Below are positions 8,726-15,331 of a stretch of DNA of 26,178 bases, piece after piece. Below the pieces are notes generated by a model. It made no database searches and was not told where the DNA came from. It was given only the letters and a program-made list of their open reading frames with translations. The translations under genes and the position numbers were made by a program. Numbering within the stretch: position 1 is the first letter of the stretch; the number at the start of each line of letters is the position of its first letter. The stretch covers positions 1-26,178 of the forward strand of contig JBDLRH010000106.1 of the NCBI GenBank assembly GCA_039800165.1, in the 5' to 3' direction. Origin of the DNA: JBDLRH01 sp039800165 (lineage in GTDB: Bacteria > Pseudomonadota > Gammaproteobacteria > Burkholderiales > Burkholderiaceae_C).

Positions 8726-10157
8726 GACCGCAATGTACGCGCAGCCGAACCCGTTGGATGTGGTCATCATGGCCGCGGGCAAGGGTACGCGCATGAAAAG
8801 TGCGCGGCCCAAGGTGCTGCACCGGCTGGCCGGTCGTGCGCTGGCGCAGCATGTGATCGACACCGCACTGGTGCTCGCGGCGCGCCGCGTCATCGTGATC
8901 ACCGGCCACGGCGCTCAGCAGGTCGAACAGGCGCTGGCCGCCCAGCCGCTCACCGGCAGCGCACAAGGCACGCACGAGCCGCTGCACTTTGTGCGGCAAG
9001 AGCCGCAACTCGGCACCGGCCATGCGGTGCAGCAGGCGGTGCCTGACTTGCATGACGACGGCGTGGTGCTCATCCTCAATGGCGACGTGCCGCTGACCGA
9101 GGCCAGCACCCTGCGTCACCTGCTCGATGCCTGTGGCGGCCAGCGGCTGGCGCTGCTGACGGTGAACCTGCCCGACCCCACCGGCTATGGCCGCATCGTG
9201 CGCTACCACGAGACGGTGCACGCCATCGTCGAGCACAAGGACGCCAACGAGGCGCAGCGCGCCATCCACGAGGTCTACACCGGGGTGATGGCGGTGCCTG
9301 CGGCGAAGCTCAAGCGCTGGCTGGCGCGGCTGGACAACCGCAACGCCCAGGGCGAGTACTACCTGACCGACATCGTGAAGTTCGCGGTGGCCGACGACGA
9401 GACGGTGGTGGCGGTGCGCACCGACGACCGCCTGCAGGTCGAAGGCGTCAACAGCCCGGTGCAGCTGGCTGAGCTGGAGCGTGCCTACCAAAAGCGCATG
9501 GCACAGCGGCTGATGGAGCAGGGTGTGCGCCTGGCCGACCCGGCGCGCATCGACGTGCGCGGCACGCTGGAGTGCGCGCAGGATGTGGAGATCGACGTCA
9601 ACTGCATCTTCGAAGGCTGCGTGTCGCTGGGCGAGGGCGTGCGCATCGGCGCGAATTGCGTGATTGCCAATGCGTGCATCGAGGCCGGCGCGGTCATCCA
9701 CCCCTTCACCCACATCGACGGCGAGAAGCTCGGCGTGACGGTGGGCCCCGGCGCGCTGGTGGGCCCGTATGCGCGGCTGCGCCCCGGCGCGCAGCTGGGC
9801 GCCGAGGTGCATGTGGGCAACTTCGTCGAGATCAAGAACAGCACGCTGGCCGCCGGCGCCAAGGCCAATCATCTGGCCTACCTGGGTGATGCCACGGTGG
9901 GTGAGCGCGTGAACTACGGCGCGGGCAGCATCACCGCCAACTACGACGGCGCCAACAAGCACCGCACCGTGATCGAAGACGACGTGCACGTGGGCAGCAA
10001 CTGCGTCTTGGTGGCGCCGGTGACCATTGGCGCCGGCGGCACGGTGGGCGGTGGCTCCACCATCACCAAGAGCACCCCGCCCGGCGCCCTGAGCGTGGCG
10101 CGCGGCAAGCAGGTCAGCATCCCGAACTGGGAGCGGCCCAAGAAGCAGCCGAAGTAG
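8724..10157 (+). CDS. glmU: Bifunctional GlmU: GlcNAc-1-P uridylyltransferase / GlcN-1-P acetyltransferase
   Basis: GlmU makes UDP-GlcNAc from glucosamine-1-phosphate for peptidoglycan, LPS and glycosyltransferases. The 477-residue protein has an N-terminal uridylyltransferase domain (MAAGKGTRMKSARPKVL, residues 16-32, with catalytic R23 and K30; NGDVPL at 119-124) and a C-terminal left-handed beta-helix acetyltransferase. The acetyltransferase base is H383 in KANHLAYLGDA, equal to E. coli H363. The start may be 8724 or the Met codon at 8733; an AAGGA about 8 bases upstream favours 8724. A possible -10 (GATAAT near 8694) lies inside the divergent lipoprotein gene. Confidence 0.96.
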   Translation: MTAMYAQPNPLDVVIMAAGKGTRMKSARPKVLHRLAGRALAQHVIDTALVLAARRVIVITGHGAQQVEQALAAQPLTGSAQGTHEPLHFVRQEPQLGTGHAVQQAVPDLHDDGVVLILNGDVPLTEASTLRHLLDACGGQRLALLTVNLPDPTGYGRIVRYHETVHAIVEHKDANEAQRAIHEVYTGVMAVPAAKLKRWLARLDNRNAQGEYYLTDIVKFAVADDETVVAVRTDDRLQVEGVNSPVQLAELERAYQKRMAQRLMEQGVRLADPARIDVRGTLECAQDVEIDVNCIFEGCVSLGEGVRIGANCVIANACIEAGAVIHPFTHIDGEKLGVTVGPGALVGPYARLRPGAQLGAEVHVGNFVEIKNSTLAAGAKANHLAYLGDATVGERVNYGAGSITANYDGANKHRTVIEDDVHVGSNCVLVAPVTIGAGGTVGGGSTITKSTPPGALSVARGKQVSIPNWERPKKQPK

Positions 10158-10201
10158 CCGGTGAACAGGCCATCAGCGCGAGGGGTCGGAAGGCGCAAAG
10201 C

Positions 10202-10630
10202 ATGGAACCTCAATCCCGGATGAGAGGCGCCCCCGGCAACGGGTTGTTTGTTGCGCTGCTGGCGATGTTTGTCGGCCATGAACTCGACGCTGTGGCGCAG
10301 CACGAGTGGCGCTTGCTCTACGTTCTGCGCGCCATGCCCGACGCGCTGGCGCAAGACATCTTTGTCCTGGCGCATGTACCGATCGTCTTCTTGCTGGTTT
10401 GGCTGGGGTGGCACAGCGTCGAGCGCGTGCGTTCAGTCACACGCATGGGTTGCGCGGTGTTCATGATGGTTCATGCCGGCCTGCACTGGCGCTTGCGTGA
10501 CGACCCGCTGTACACCTTTCACAGCGCGACATCGATGTTTTTGATCTTTGGCAGCCTGGTCCCTGCGGTGTTGCTGCTCGCCTCCGACGTAGCGCAGAGA
10601 GCCAGATCCGTATCCAAGCCACGCGCTTGA
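10202..10630 (+). CDS. Small membrane protein with HELDA/EWR motif, function unknown
   Basis: This is a 142-residue protein with about four hydrophobic segments (around residues 14-27, 52-68, 80-92 and 108-126). Conserved-looking polar residues are HELDAV then HEWR near residues 26-37, and an HW pair in AGLHWRLRDD. The HELDA...EWR arrangement resembles what I remember of DUF6713, but I could not confirm that. Upstream there is a good ribosome site (GGAAGG at 10190-10195). With the following hydrolase it forms a two-gene block between glmU and lrp-glmS, and its sequence is visibly less GC-rich than its neighbours. No function is assigned. Confidence 0.75.
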   Translation: MEPQSRMRGAPGNGLFVALLAMFVGHELDAVAQHEWRLLYVLRAMPDALAQDIFVLAHVPIVFLLVWLGWHSVERVRSVTRMGCAVFMMVHAGLHWRLRDDPLYTFHSATSMFLIFGSLVPAVLLLASDVAQRARSVSKPRA

Positions 10631-10701
10631 CCCGAACTCGTAGCCATCTTTCATGGCTGTTCGCTGAGGGCCGCGGCCTTATCGCAGTCAAGGAAGGATT
10701 C

Positions 10702-10725
10702 ATGCACAGGGATGAGTTGCCATGA
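10702..10725 (+). CDS. Possible 7-codon leader ORF upstream of the hydrolase
   Basis: A strong Shine-Dalgarno-like AAGGAAGG (10690-10697) precedes the ATG at 10702, which opens the tiny frame MHRDELP. Its TGA stop overlaps the hydrolase ATG as ATGA (10722-10725). The hydrolase ATG itself has no comparable ribosome site at normal spacing. This looks like a translational-coupling leader. Chance occurrence of a 7-codon frame is quite possible. Confidence 0.35.
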   Translation: MHRDELP

Positions 10726-11600
10726 CCACCGAAGCTCAGGCGGGCGAACGCATCGAGTTTCAGGCAGCTGACGGCACTGTGCTGCGTGGCCGCATGTACC
10801 GGCCGCAGGCTCCTGCCCGGCGCCATGTGCTGATTTCCGGGGGCTTGGGAATACCCCAGCGGTTTTATGCGCAATTTGCCTCGTGGCTGGCGCAGCGCGG
10901 ACACACGGTCATGACCTTTGACCTGCGGGGCATGTGCGAATCGCGGCACCCCGAGCACTTGCGGTCGCTGCGCGGGCTGGATGCCGACATGTTGACCTGG
11001 GCCCGGCAGGACTTTGCTGCTGCTGTCGCGAAGGTGCACGCGCTTGCAGGCCGGCAGCCGATCGCCGTGGTGGGACACAGCCTGGGCATGCACCACGCCG
11101 CGATGACCGATGAACAAACACAGCAACGCATCGAGGTCGTCGTGTCGGTCGCCGCAGGCTCGGGCTACTGGCGCGACTGGGCAGCGCCCTCGCGGCGACT
11201 GGCCCCGTTGATGCTGCACCTTGCGGTACCCCTGCTGACTCCGCTCATGGGCTACTTTCCGGGCAATGCCCTTCGCATGGTCGGCGACCTGCCCGGGCCC
11301 GCCGTTCGGCAGTGGACGCGCTGGTGTCGGCATCCCCAGTTCGCGTGGGGAGCCGATCCGGCGCAGGTGCTACCCAGCCTGGAGTCGGCAAGATTTCGCG
11401 TTGAGGCTTTCTCGTTCACCGATGACGATGCGATGACGGAAGTCTGCACCCGCAAGCTGTTGGCCGCACTGCCCAACGCAAAGACATCGATCCACGTCGT
11501 CTCGCCGTCTGACGTGGGCCTTCAGGCAATCGGTCACGTCGGTGCGTTTCGCAGCGGCGCGCGTGAGCGCCTGTGGCCCTTGATGGCGGACTGTGTTTGA
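10722..11600 (+). CDS. Alpha/beta-hydrolase (COG4757-like)
   Basis: This 292-residue hydrolase has the nucleophile elbow GHSLG with Ser120. Further candidates for the triad are an Asp at 234-236 (FTDDDAMTE) and His272 (IGHVGAF), in the correct order. The AAGSGYWRDW segment (about 145-154) is characteristic of proteins usually annotated as predicted alpha/beta hydrolases of COG4757. The early GGLGIPQRFY block supplies the oxyanion region. The substrate is unknown. It lies 91 bp after the small membrane protein gene and its stop is 11 bp from the convergent lrp stop. The ATG at 10722 may be read by coupling from a 7-codon leader. Confidence 0.85.
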   Translation: MTTEAQAGERIEFQAADGTVLRGRMYRPQAPARRHVLISGGLGIPQRFYAQFASWLAQRGHTVMTFDLRGMCESRHPEHLRSLRGLDADMLTWARQDFAAAVAKVHALAGRQPIAVVGHSLGMHHAAMTDEQTQQRIEVVVSVAAGSGYWRDWAAPSRRLAPLMLHLAVPLLTPLMGYFPGNALRMVGDLPGPAVRQWTRWCRHPQFAWGADPAQVLPSLESARFRVEAFSFTDDDAMTEVCTRKLLAALPNAKTSIHVVSPSDVGLQAIGHVGAFRSGARERLWPLMADCV

Positions 11601-11611
11601 GGCAGCCTCTT

Positions 11612-12106
11612 CTACGTCCGCGTCACCGCCACCGGCCGGTACGGAGCGAACTTCGCGCGCTTCACGCTGAAGAAGGCCTTGACGTTGCGCACGTTGGCAT
11701 CTGACGTGAACAGACGCTGCGCCAGCGCCAGGTAGCCCGGCATGTCGGGCGCAAACACCATCAGCACAAAGTCGGGCCCGGGCGACACACGCCAGCACTG
11801 CTGCACCGCTTCTTCGGCCACCGCGCGGGCCTCGAATGCGTCGAGCGCCTCGGCGCCCTGATGGTCTAGCGACACCTCGACGATGACGTGCAGGCCATGG
11901 CCGAGCAGCGGGCCAAGCCGGTCGTCGTTCAGGATGGCGACCTGGCGCTCGATCAGGCCGGCCTCGTGCAGGCGGCGCACGCGGCGCAGGCAGGTGGGCG
12001 GTGACACATGCACCCGCTCGGCCAGGGCCTGGTTGCTCTGGCTGGCGTCGCGCTGCAGTTCTTCGAGCAGGCGCAGGTCGACGGTGTCAAGGGAGATGGA
12101 TTCCAT
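11612..12106 (-). CDS. Lrp/AsnC-family transcriptional regulator
   Basis: This 164-residue regulator has an N-terminal AsnC helix-turn-helix (DLRLLEELQRDASQSNQALA, then VHVSPPTCLRRVRRLHEAGL to about residue 53). A C-terminal RAM/ligand domain follows, including the VSGPDF-like VSPGPDFVLMVFAPD block near residues 106-120. It lies divergent from glmS with 136 bp between starts, and that gap carries two palindromes with identical half-sites, so control of glmS and of itself is likely. The effector is unknown. No ribosome site precedes the ATG, and the predicted transcript start leaves a very short leader. Confidence 0.92.
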   Translation of the reverse strand: MESISLDTVDLRLLEELQRDASQSNQALAERVHVSPPTCLRRVRRLHEAGLIERQVAILNDDRLGPLLGHGLHVIVEVSLDHQGAEALDAFEARAVAEEAVQQCWRVSPGPDFVLMVFAPDMPGYLALAQRLFTSDANVRNVKAFFSVKRAKFAPYRPVAVTRT

Positions 12107-12113
12107 AAAAGCA

Positions 12114-12126
12114 ATTTCAATGAAAT
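12114..12126. promoter_or_regulatory. Operator-like palindrome 1, ATTTCA-A-TGAAAT
   Basis: This is a perfect 6-bp-arm inverted repeat with a 1-bp centre at 12120. It covers the predicted transcription start of the Lrp/AsnC gene and touches its -10 box, the geometry expected for autorepression. It shares both half-sites with palindrome 2. Confidence 0.6.
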
Positions 12127-12154
12127 ATTAGTTCATTTATCGATCATGTCGCAA
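12125..12154 (-). promoter_or_regulatory. Probable sigma-70 promoter of the Lrp/AsnC gene
   Basis: Reading the minus strand, the -35 is TTGCGA (12154-12149), the spacer is 18 bp, and the -10 is TAATAT (12130-12125). The predicted start near 12118 lies inside palindrome 1 and leaves a leader of about 12 nt before the ATG at 12106. Confidence 0.5.
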
Positions 12155-12175
12155 GAATATTTCTCAAAATGATTG

Positions 12176-12190
12176 ATTTCATCCTGAAAT
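12176..12190. promoter_or_regulatory. Operator-like palindrome 2, ATTTCA-TCC-TGAAAT
   Basis: This has the same 6-bp half-sites as palindrome 1 with a 3-bp centre at 12183. The two centres are 63 bp apart, six turns at 10.5 bp per turn. It lies 52 bp upstream of the glmS ATG and would overlap the -35 region of a weak glmS promoter candidate with -10 TACATT at 12207-12212. Confidence 0.6.
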
Positions 12191-12242
12191 TTCTTGGTGC
12201 TCCCCCTACATTGACTCCCTCGGTCAGTGAAAGGACGCCCCC

Positions 12243-14150
12243 ATGTGCGGCATCGTCGGCGCGGTTTCTGCGCGCAACATCGTTCCCATCCTCGTTCAGG
12301 GCCTGCAGCGGCTGGAATACCGCGGCTACGACTCGTGCGGCGTGGCGGTGCACGCCGGTGGCGGCAACGGCGGTGGACTGAAGCGCGCGCGCAGCACGGC
12401 GCGCGTGGCCGAGTTGATGGAGCAGGTGGCCACCGAGCGCATCGAAGGCGGCACCGGCATCGCGCACACCCGCTGGGCCACGCATGGCGCGCCGGCGGTG
12501 CACAACGCGCATCCGCACTTCAGCCACGGCCCGGGGGGTGACGCAGCGCAGCGCGCGGGCCGCATTGCGCTGGTGCACAACGGCATCATCGAAAACCACG
12601 ACGAGCTGCGCGCGCAACTGCAGCAGCGCGGCTATGTGTTTGCCAGCCAGACCGATACCGAAGTCATCGCGCACCTGATCGACAGCCTGTACGACGGCGA
12701 CCTGTTCGGCGCGGTGCAGCAGGCGGTGCGCCAGTTGCACGGCGCCTATGCGATTGCAGTGTTCTGCAAGGACGAGCCGCAGCGCGTGGTGGGCGCGCGC
12801 GCCGGCTCGCCGCTGATCCTGGGCGTGGGGCGCGATGCCGCCGGGGGCGGCGAGCACTTCCTGGCCAGCGACGCGATGGCGCTGGCTGGCGTGACCGACC
12901 AGATCGTCTACCTGGAAGAAGGCGACGTGGTGGACCTGCAGCTGGGCAAGTACTGGATTGCCGACCGCAACGGCAAGACGCTGAGCGCCGCGCAGCGGCC
13001 GGTGAAGACGGTGCAGGCCCACAGCGGCGCGGCCGAGCTGGGCCCGTACCGCCACTACATGCAAAAAGAGATCTTCGAGCAGCCGCGCGCCGCCGCCGAC
13101 ACGCTGGAGGGCGTGGAAGGCATCGCACCCGAGCTGTTCGAGGCCTCGGGCAACCACGCGCCGGGGCAGGGCGCACACGCCACCTTCAAGCAGATCGATT
13201 CGGTGCTGATCCTGGCCTGCGGCACCAGCTACTACAGCGGCTGCGTGGCCAAGTACTGGCTGGAGGCGATGGCCAGGGTGCCCACGCAGGTAGAGATTGC
13301 CAGCGAATACCGGTACCGCGAATCGGTGCCCCACCCGAACACGCTGGTCGTCACCATCAGCCAGAGCGGCGAGACCGCCGACACCCTGGCCGCGCTGCGC
13401 CACGCCAAGGGCCTCGGCATGCAGCGCACGCTGACCATCTGCAACGTGGCCACCAGCGCCATGGTGCGCGAATGCGCGCTGGCCTGCATCACGCGTGCGG
13501 GCGCCGAGATCGGCGTGGCGTCCACCAAGGCCTTCAGCACGCAGCTGATTGCATTGTTCTTGCTGACGCTGGCGATTGCGCAGGCCAAGGGCCGCTTGTC
13601 AGAGGCGGACGAGGCGGCGCACATCAAGGCGCTGCGGCACCTGCCGGTGGCGCTGCAGGCGGTGCTGGCGCTGGAGCCACAGCTCATCGGCTGGGCCGAG
13701 CAGTTTGCGACCAAAGAGAACGCGCTGTTCCTCGGCCGCGGGCTGCACTACCCGATTGCGCAGGAAGGCGCGCTCAAGCTCAAAGAGATCACCTACATCC
13801 ACGCCGAGGCGTATGCCGCCGGCGAGTTGAAGCACGGCCCGTTGGCACTCGTCACCAGCGAGATGCCGGTGGTGACCGTGGCGCCCAACGACGCGCTGCT
13901 GGAAAAACTGAAAAGCAACATGCAGGAAGTGCGCGCCCGCGGCGGCGTGCTGTACGTGCTGGCCGACGCCGACACCCGCATCGACAGCAGCGAAGGCATT
14001 CACGTCATCCGCATGCCCGAGCACTACGGCCCCTTGAGCCCCGTGCTGCACGTGGTGCCGCTGCAGCTGCTGGCGTATCACACCGCGTGTGCACGGGGGA
14101 CGGATGTGGACAAGCCGAGGAATCTGGCGAAGAGCGTGACGGTGGAGTGA
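12243..14150 (+). CDS. glmS: Glutamine-fructose-6-phosphate aminotransferase (isomerizing)
   Basis: GlmS converts fructose-6-phosphate and glutamine to glucosamine-6-phosphate, the first step to UDP-GlcNAc. The 635-residue protein starts MCGIVG, so Cys2 is the glutaminase nucleophile after Met removal. The glutaminase domain includes TRWATHG and HNGIIENHDEL. Two SIS domains follow: LACGTSYYSG and TISQSGETADTL (first), GRGLHYPIAQEGALKLKEI and AGELKHGPLAL (second). It ends DKPRNLAKSVTVE, the near-universal GlmS C-terminus. AAGGA at 12231-12235 is a well-placed ribosome site. The upstream palindromes suggest control by the divergent Lrp/AsnC protein. It is slightly longer than E. coli GlmS (609). 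Confidence 0.97.
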   Translation: MCGIVGAVSARNIVPILVQGLQRLEYRGYDSCGVAVHAGGGNGGGLKRARSTARVAELMEQVATERIEGGTGIAHTRWATHGAPAVHNAHPHFSHGPGGDAAQRAGRIALVHNGIIENHDELRAQLQQRGYVFASQTDTEVIAHLIDSLYDGDLFGAVQQAVRQLHGAYAIAVFCKDEPQRVVGARAGSPLILGVGRDAAGGGEHFLASDAMALAGVTDQIVYLEEGDVVDLQLGKYWIADRNGKTLSAAQRPVKTVQAHSGAAELGPYRHYMQKEIFEQPRAAADTLEGVEGIAPELFEASGNHAPGQGAHATFKQIDSVLILACGTSYYSGCVAKYWLEAMARVPTQVEIASEYRYRESVPHPNTLVVTISQSGETADTLAALRHAKGLGMQRTLTICNVATSAMVRECALACITRAGAEIGVASTKAFSTQLIALFLLTLAIAQAKGRLSEADEAAHIKALRHLPVALQAVLALEPQLIGWAEQFATKENALFLGRGLHYPIAQEGALKLKEITYIHAEAYAAGELKHGPLALVTSEMPVVTVAPNDALLEKLKSNMQEVRARGGVLYVLADADTRIDSSEGIHVIRMPEHYGPLSPVLHVVPLQLLAYHTACARGTDVDKPRNLAKSVTVE

Positions 14151-14176
14151 GGGCCTTGTGCTACCATTGTGCTTAC
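14113..14176. other. Potential attTn7 site at the 3' end of glmS
   Basis: TnsD of Tn7-type elements recognises the conserved last codons of glmS, and insertion occurs about 25 bp past the stop. The end of glmS here encodes the canonical PRNLAKSVTVE and the expected insertion point (about 14175) falls just before mazE. No Tn7 end repeats or tns genes are visible, so the site looks unoccupied. Confidence 0.4.
14156..14173 (+). promoter_or_regulatory. Tandem TTGTGCT repeats upstream of the toxin-antitoxin pair
   Basis: TTGTGCT occurs at 14156-14162 and again at 14167-14173, an 11-bp period close to one helical turn. It lies 17 bp before mazE in the only spacer available for the module's promoter, so it is a candidate operator for antitoxin autoregulation. 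Confidence 0.35.
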
Positions 14177-14190
14177 ATGAGGACAACGCC

Positions 14191-14439
14191 ATGGAAGTCG
14201 CAATCCGCAAGATGGGCAATTCGCAAGGGGTGGTGATTCCCAAGCCCATCCTCGCCCAGGTGGGCCTGGACAAAACCGCCGACCTGCTGGTGGTGGACGG
14301 GCAGATCATCATTCGGCCGGTGCGCGTCAACCCGCGCGAAGGCTGGGCGACTGACGCGCAACGTGTGGCCGCGGCGGGCGATGACGCCCTGGTGTGGCCC
14401 GAGTTCGGCAACGCCGACGATGCTGACCTGACATGGTGA
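14191..14439 (+). CDS. MazE/AbrB-type antitoxin
   Basis: This is an 82-residue antitoxin with an N-terminal AbrB/SpoVT swapped-hairpin DNA-binding domain (MEVAIRKMGNSQGVVIPKPI, residues 1-20; MGNSQGVVIP is diagnostic). The C-terminal tail (about 45-82) is acidic and Trp-containing, as expected for the flexible toxin-binding part. The frame is open from 14158, but the start at 14191 gives the family N-terminus and has a GAGG ribosome site (14179-14182) 8 bases away. It overlaps the toxin gene by 7 bp (ATGGTGA), a typical antitoxin-first arrangement. It probably represses its own operon. Confidence 0.9.
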   Translation: MEVAIRKMGNSQGVVIPKPILAQVGLDKTADLLVVDGQIIIRPVRVNPREGWATDAQRVAAAGDDALVWPEFGNADDADLTW

Positions 14440-14759
14440 CGCTCAAGCCCGGAGAAATCTGGCTTGCGCAGCTCGACCCGACGGTGGGCAGTGAAATCCG
14501 CAAGACGCGCCCCTGCGTGATCGTGTCGCCGGTCGAGATGAATCAGTACCTGCGCACCGTGATCGTGGCGCCCATGACCACCGGCTCGCGGCCTGCAGGA
14601 TTCCGGGTGGGCCTGACCTTTCAGGGCAAGCAGGGCCTCATCCTGCTGGACCAGATTCGCACGCTGGACCGCGCACGCCTGGTGCAGCGCCTCGGCGCCC
14701 TGCGGCCCGCCACGCTTGCGCAGGTCCAGCAGGTGCTGGGGCAGATGTTTTCTCCCTGA
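14433..14759 (+). CDS. MazF/PemK-type endoribonuclease toxin
   Basis: This 108-residue toxin of the MazF/PemK family cleaves RNA at short sequence-specific sites. The N-terminal block LKPGEIWLAQLDPTVGSEIR is canonical. Catalytic residues are R26 in KTRPCVIVSP and a Thr at 49/50 in VIVAPMTTGSRP, matching MazF Arg29 and Thr52. The later GLILLDQIRTLDRARL stretch is the conserved dimer region. Length and motifs are complete, so the toxin is probably active. It is translated from an ATG inside the end of mazE. The pair sits at the attTn7 position after glmS. Confidence 0.93.
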   Translation: MVTLKPGEIWLAQLDPTVGSEIRKTRPCVIVSPVEMNQYLRTVIVAPMTTGSRPAGFRVGLTFQGKQGLILLDQIRTLDRARLVQRLGALRPATLAQVQQVLGQMFSP

Positions 14760-14795
14760 CGCAGTGCCGGGCTGTCGCTCAGCGCTTCAACCAGA

Positions 14796-14990
14796 TCAGC
14801 GGGACTGCCACGCGATCCAGCCCGCAACGCCCAGCAGCAGGTACAGCGGCACGAAGATGCGCAGCGACTGCAGGGCCTGCGCGCGGGTGGCGCGGCCGGT
14901 GTGCACGCGCCACCAGGCGTGCAGCAGTGGCGCGGCGACGATCACGCCGAACTCGATGGCCAGTTCCAGTTGCACCAGGCCCGTGCTCAT
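14796..14990 (-). CDS. Small two-TM membrane protein, function unknown
   Basis: This 64-residue protein has two hydrophobic segments (about residues 8-25 and 46-60) separated by a basic loop (RVHTGRATRAQALQSLR). I do not recognise a family. The start at 14990 overlaps the stop of the pterin dehydratase gene as ATGA (14987-14990), so translation is probably coupled. It is the last gene of the minus-strand operon and converges on mazF with 36 bp between. Confidence 0.65.
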   Translation of the reverse strand: MSTGLVQLELAIEFGVIVAAPLLHAWWRVHTGRATRAQALQSLRIFVPLYLLLGVAGWIAWQSR

Positions 14991-15331
14991 GCAGGGCCTG
15001 TCAAACCCTTGGCGATGGCGTCCATCTGCCGCGCCAGTTCGATGTCGCGCAGCGACAGGCCCTGCACGTCGTGGGTGGTCAGCGTCACCGACACGTGGCG
15101 GTAGACGTTGCTCCACTCGGGGTGATGGTTCATGCGCTCGGCCACCCGTGCGCATTGCGCCATGAAGCCGAAGGCCTGGGTGAAGTCGGCAAACGCAAAG
15201 TCGCGCCGGATCAGGCCGCCGCGCTCATCGGCCCAGGCCCACAGCGGCAGCGATTGCAAATGGGTGCGTGCCTGTTCGGCGCTCAGGCGGCCAGCGGCAG
15301 CCGGGGGGAGGTCAGTTCGGGTGTCAGACAT
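14987..15331 (-). CDS. phhB: Pterin-4a-carbinolamine dehydratase
   Basis: This 114-residue enzyme dehydrates 4a-hydroxytetrahydropterin to the quinonoid dihydropterin, usually recycling the cofactor of phenylalanine hydroxylase. The active-site motif is present: ERMNHHPEW (residues 65-73; the HHP histidines are catalytic), then NVYRHVSVTLTTHD with its conserved His and Asp. The length fits the family. No phenylalanine hydroxylase gene lies in the window. The ATG at 15331 lies 49 bp inside the 3' end of the GT41 gene, so the two reading frames overlap; it either has a promoter within GT41 or is expressed from the long operon. Confidence 0.9.
   Translation of the reverse strand: MSDTRTDLPPAAAGRLSAEQARTHLQSLPLWAWADERGGLIRRDFAFADFTQAFGFMAQCARVAERMNHHPEWSNVYRHVSVTLTTHDVQGLSLRDIELARQMDAIAKGLTGPA

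Noticed and set aside
8726..8902. A longer N-terminus for the DUF6279 lipoprotein
   Set aside because: It would bury the signal peptide and lipobox inside the protein and overlap the conserved glmU nucleotide-binding region.
14151..14800. A Tn7-like insertion after glmS
   Set aside because: No Tn7 end sequence, target duplication or tns gene is present; only the potential attachment site is there.
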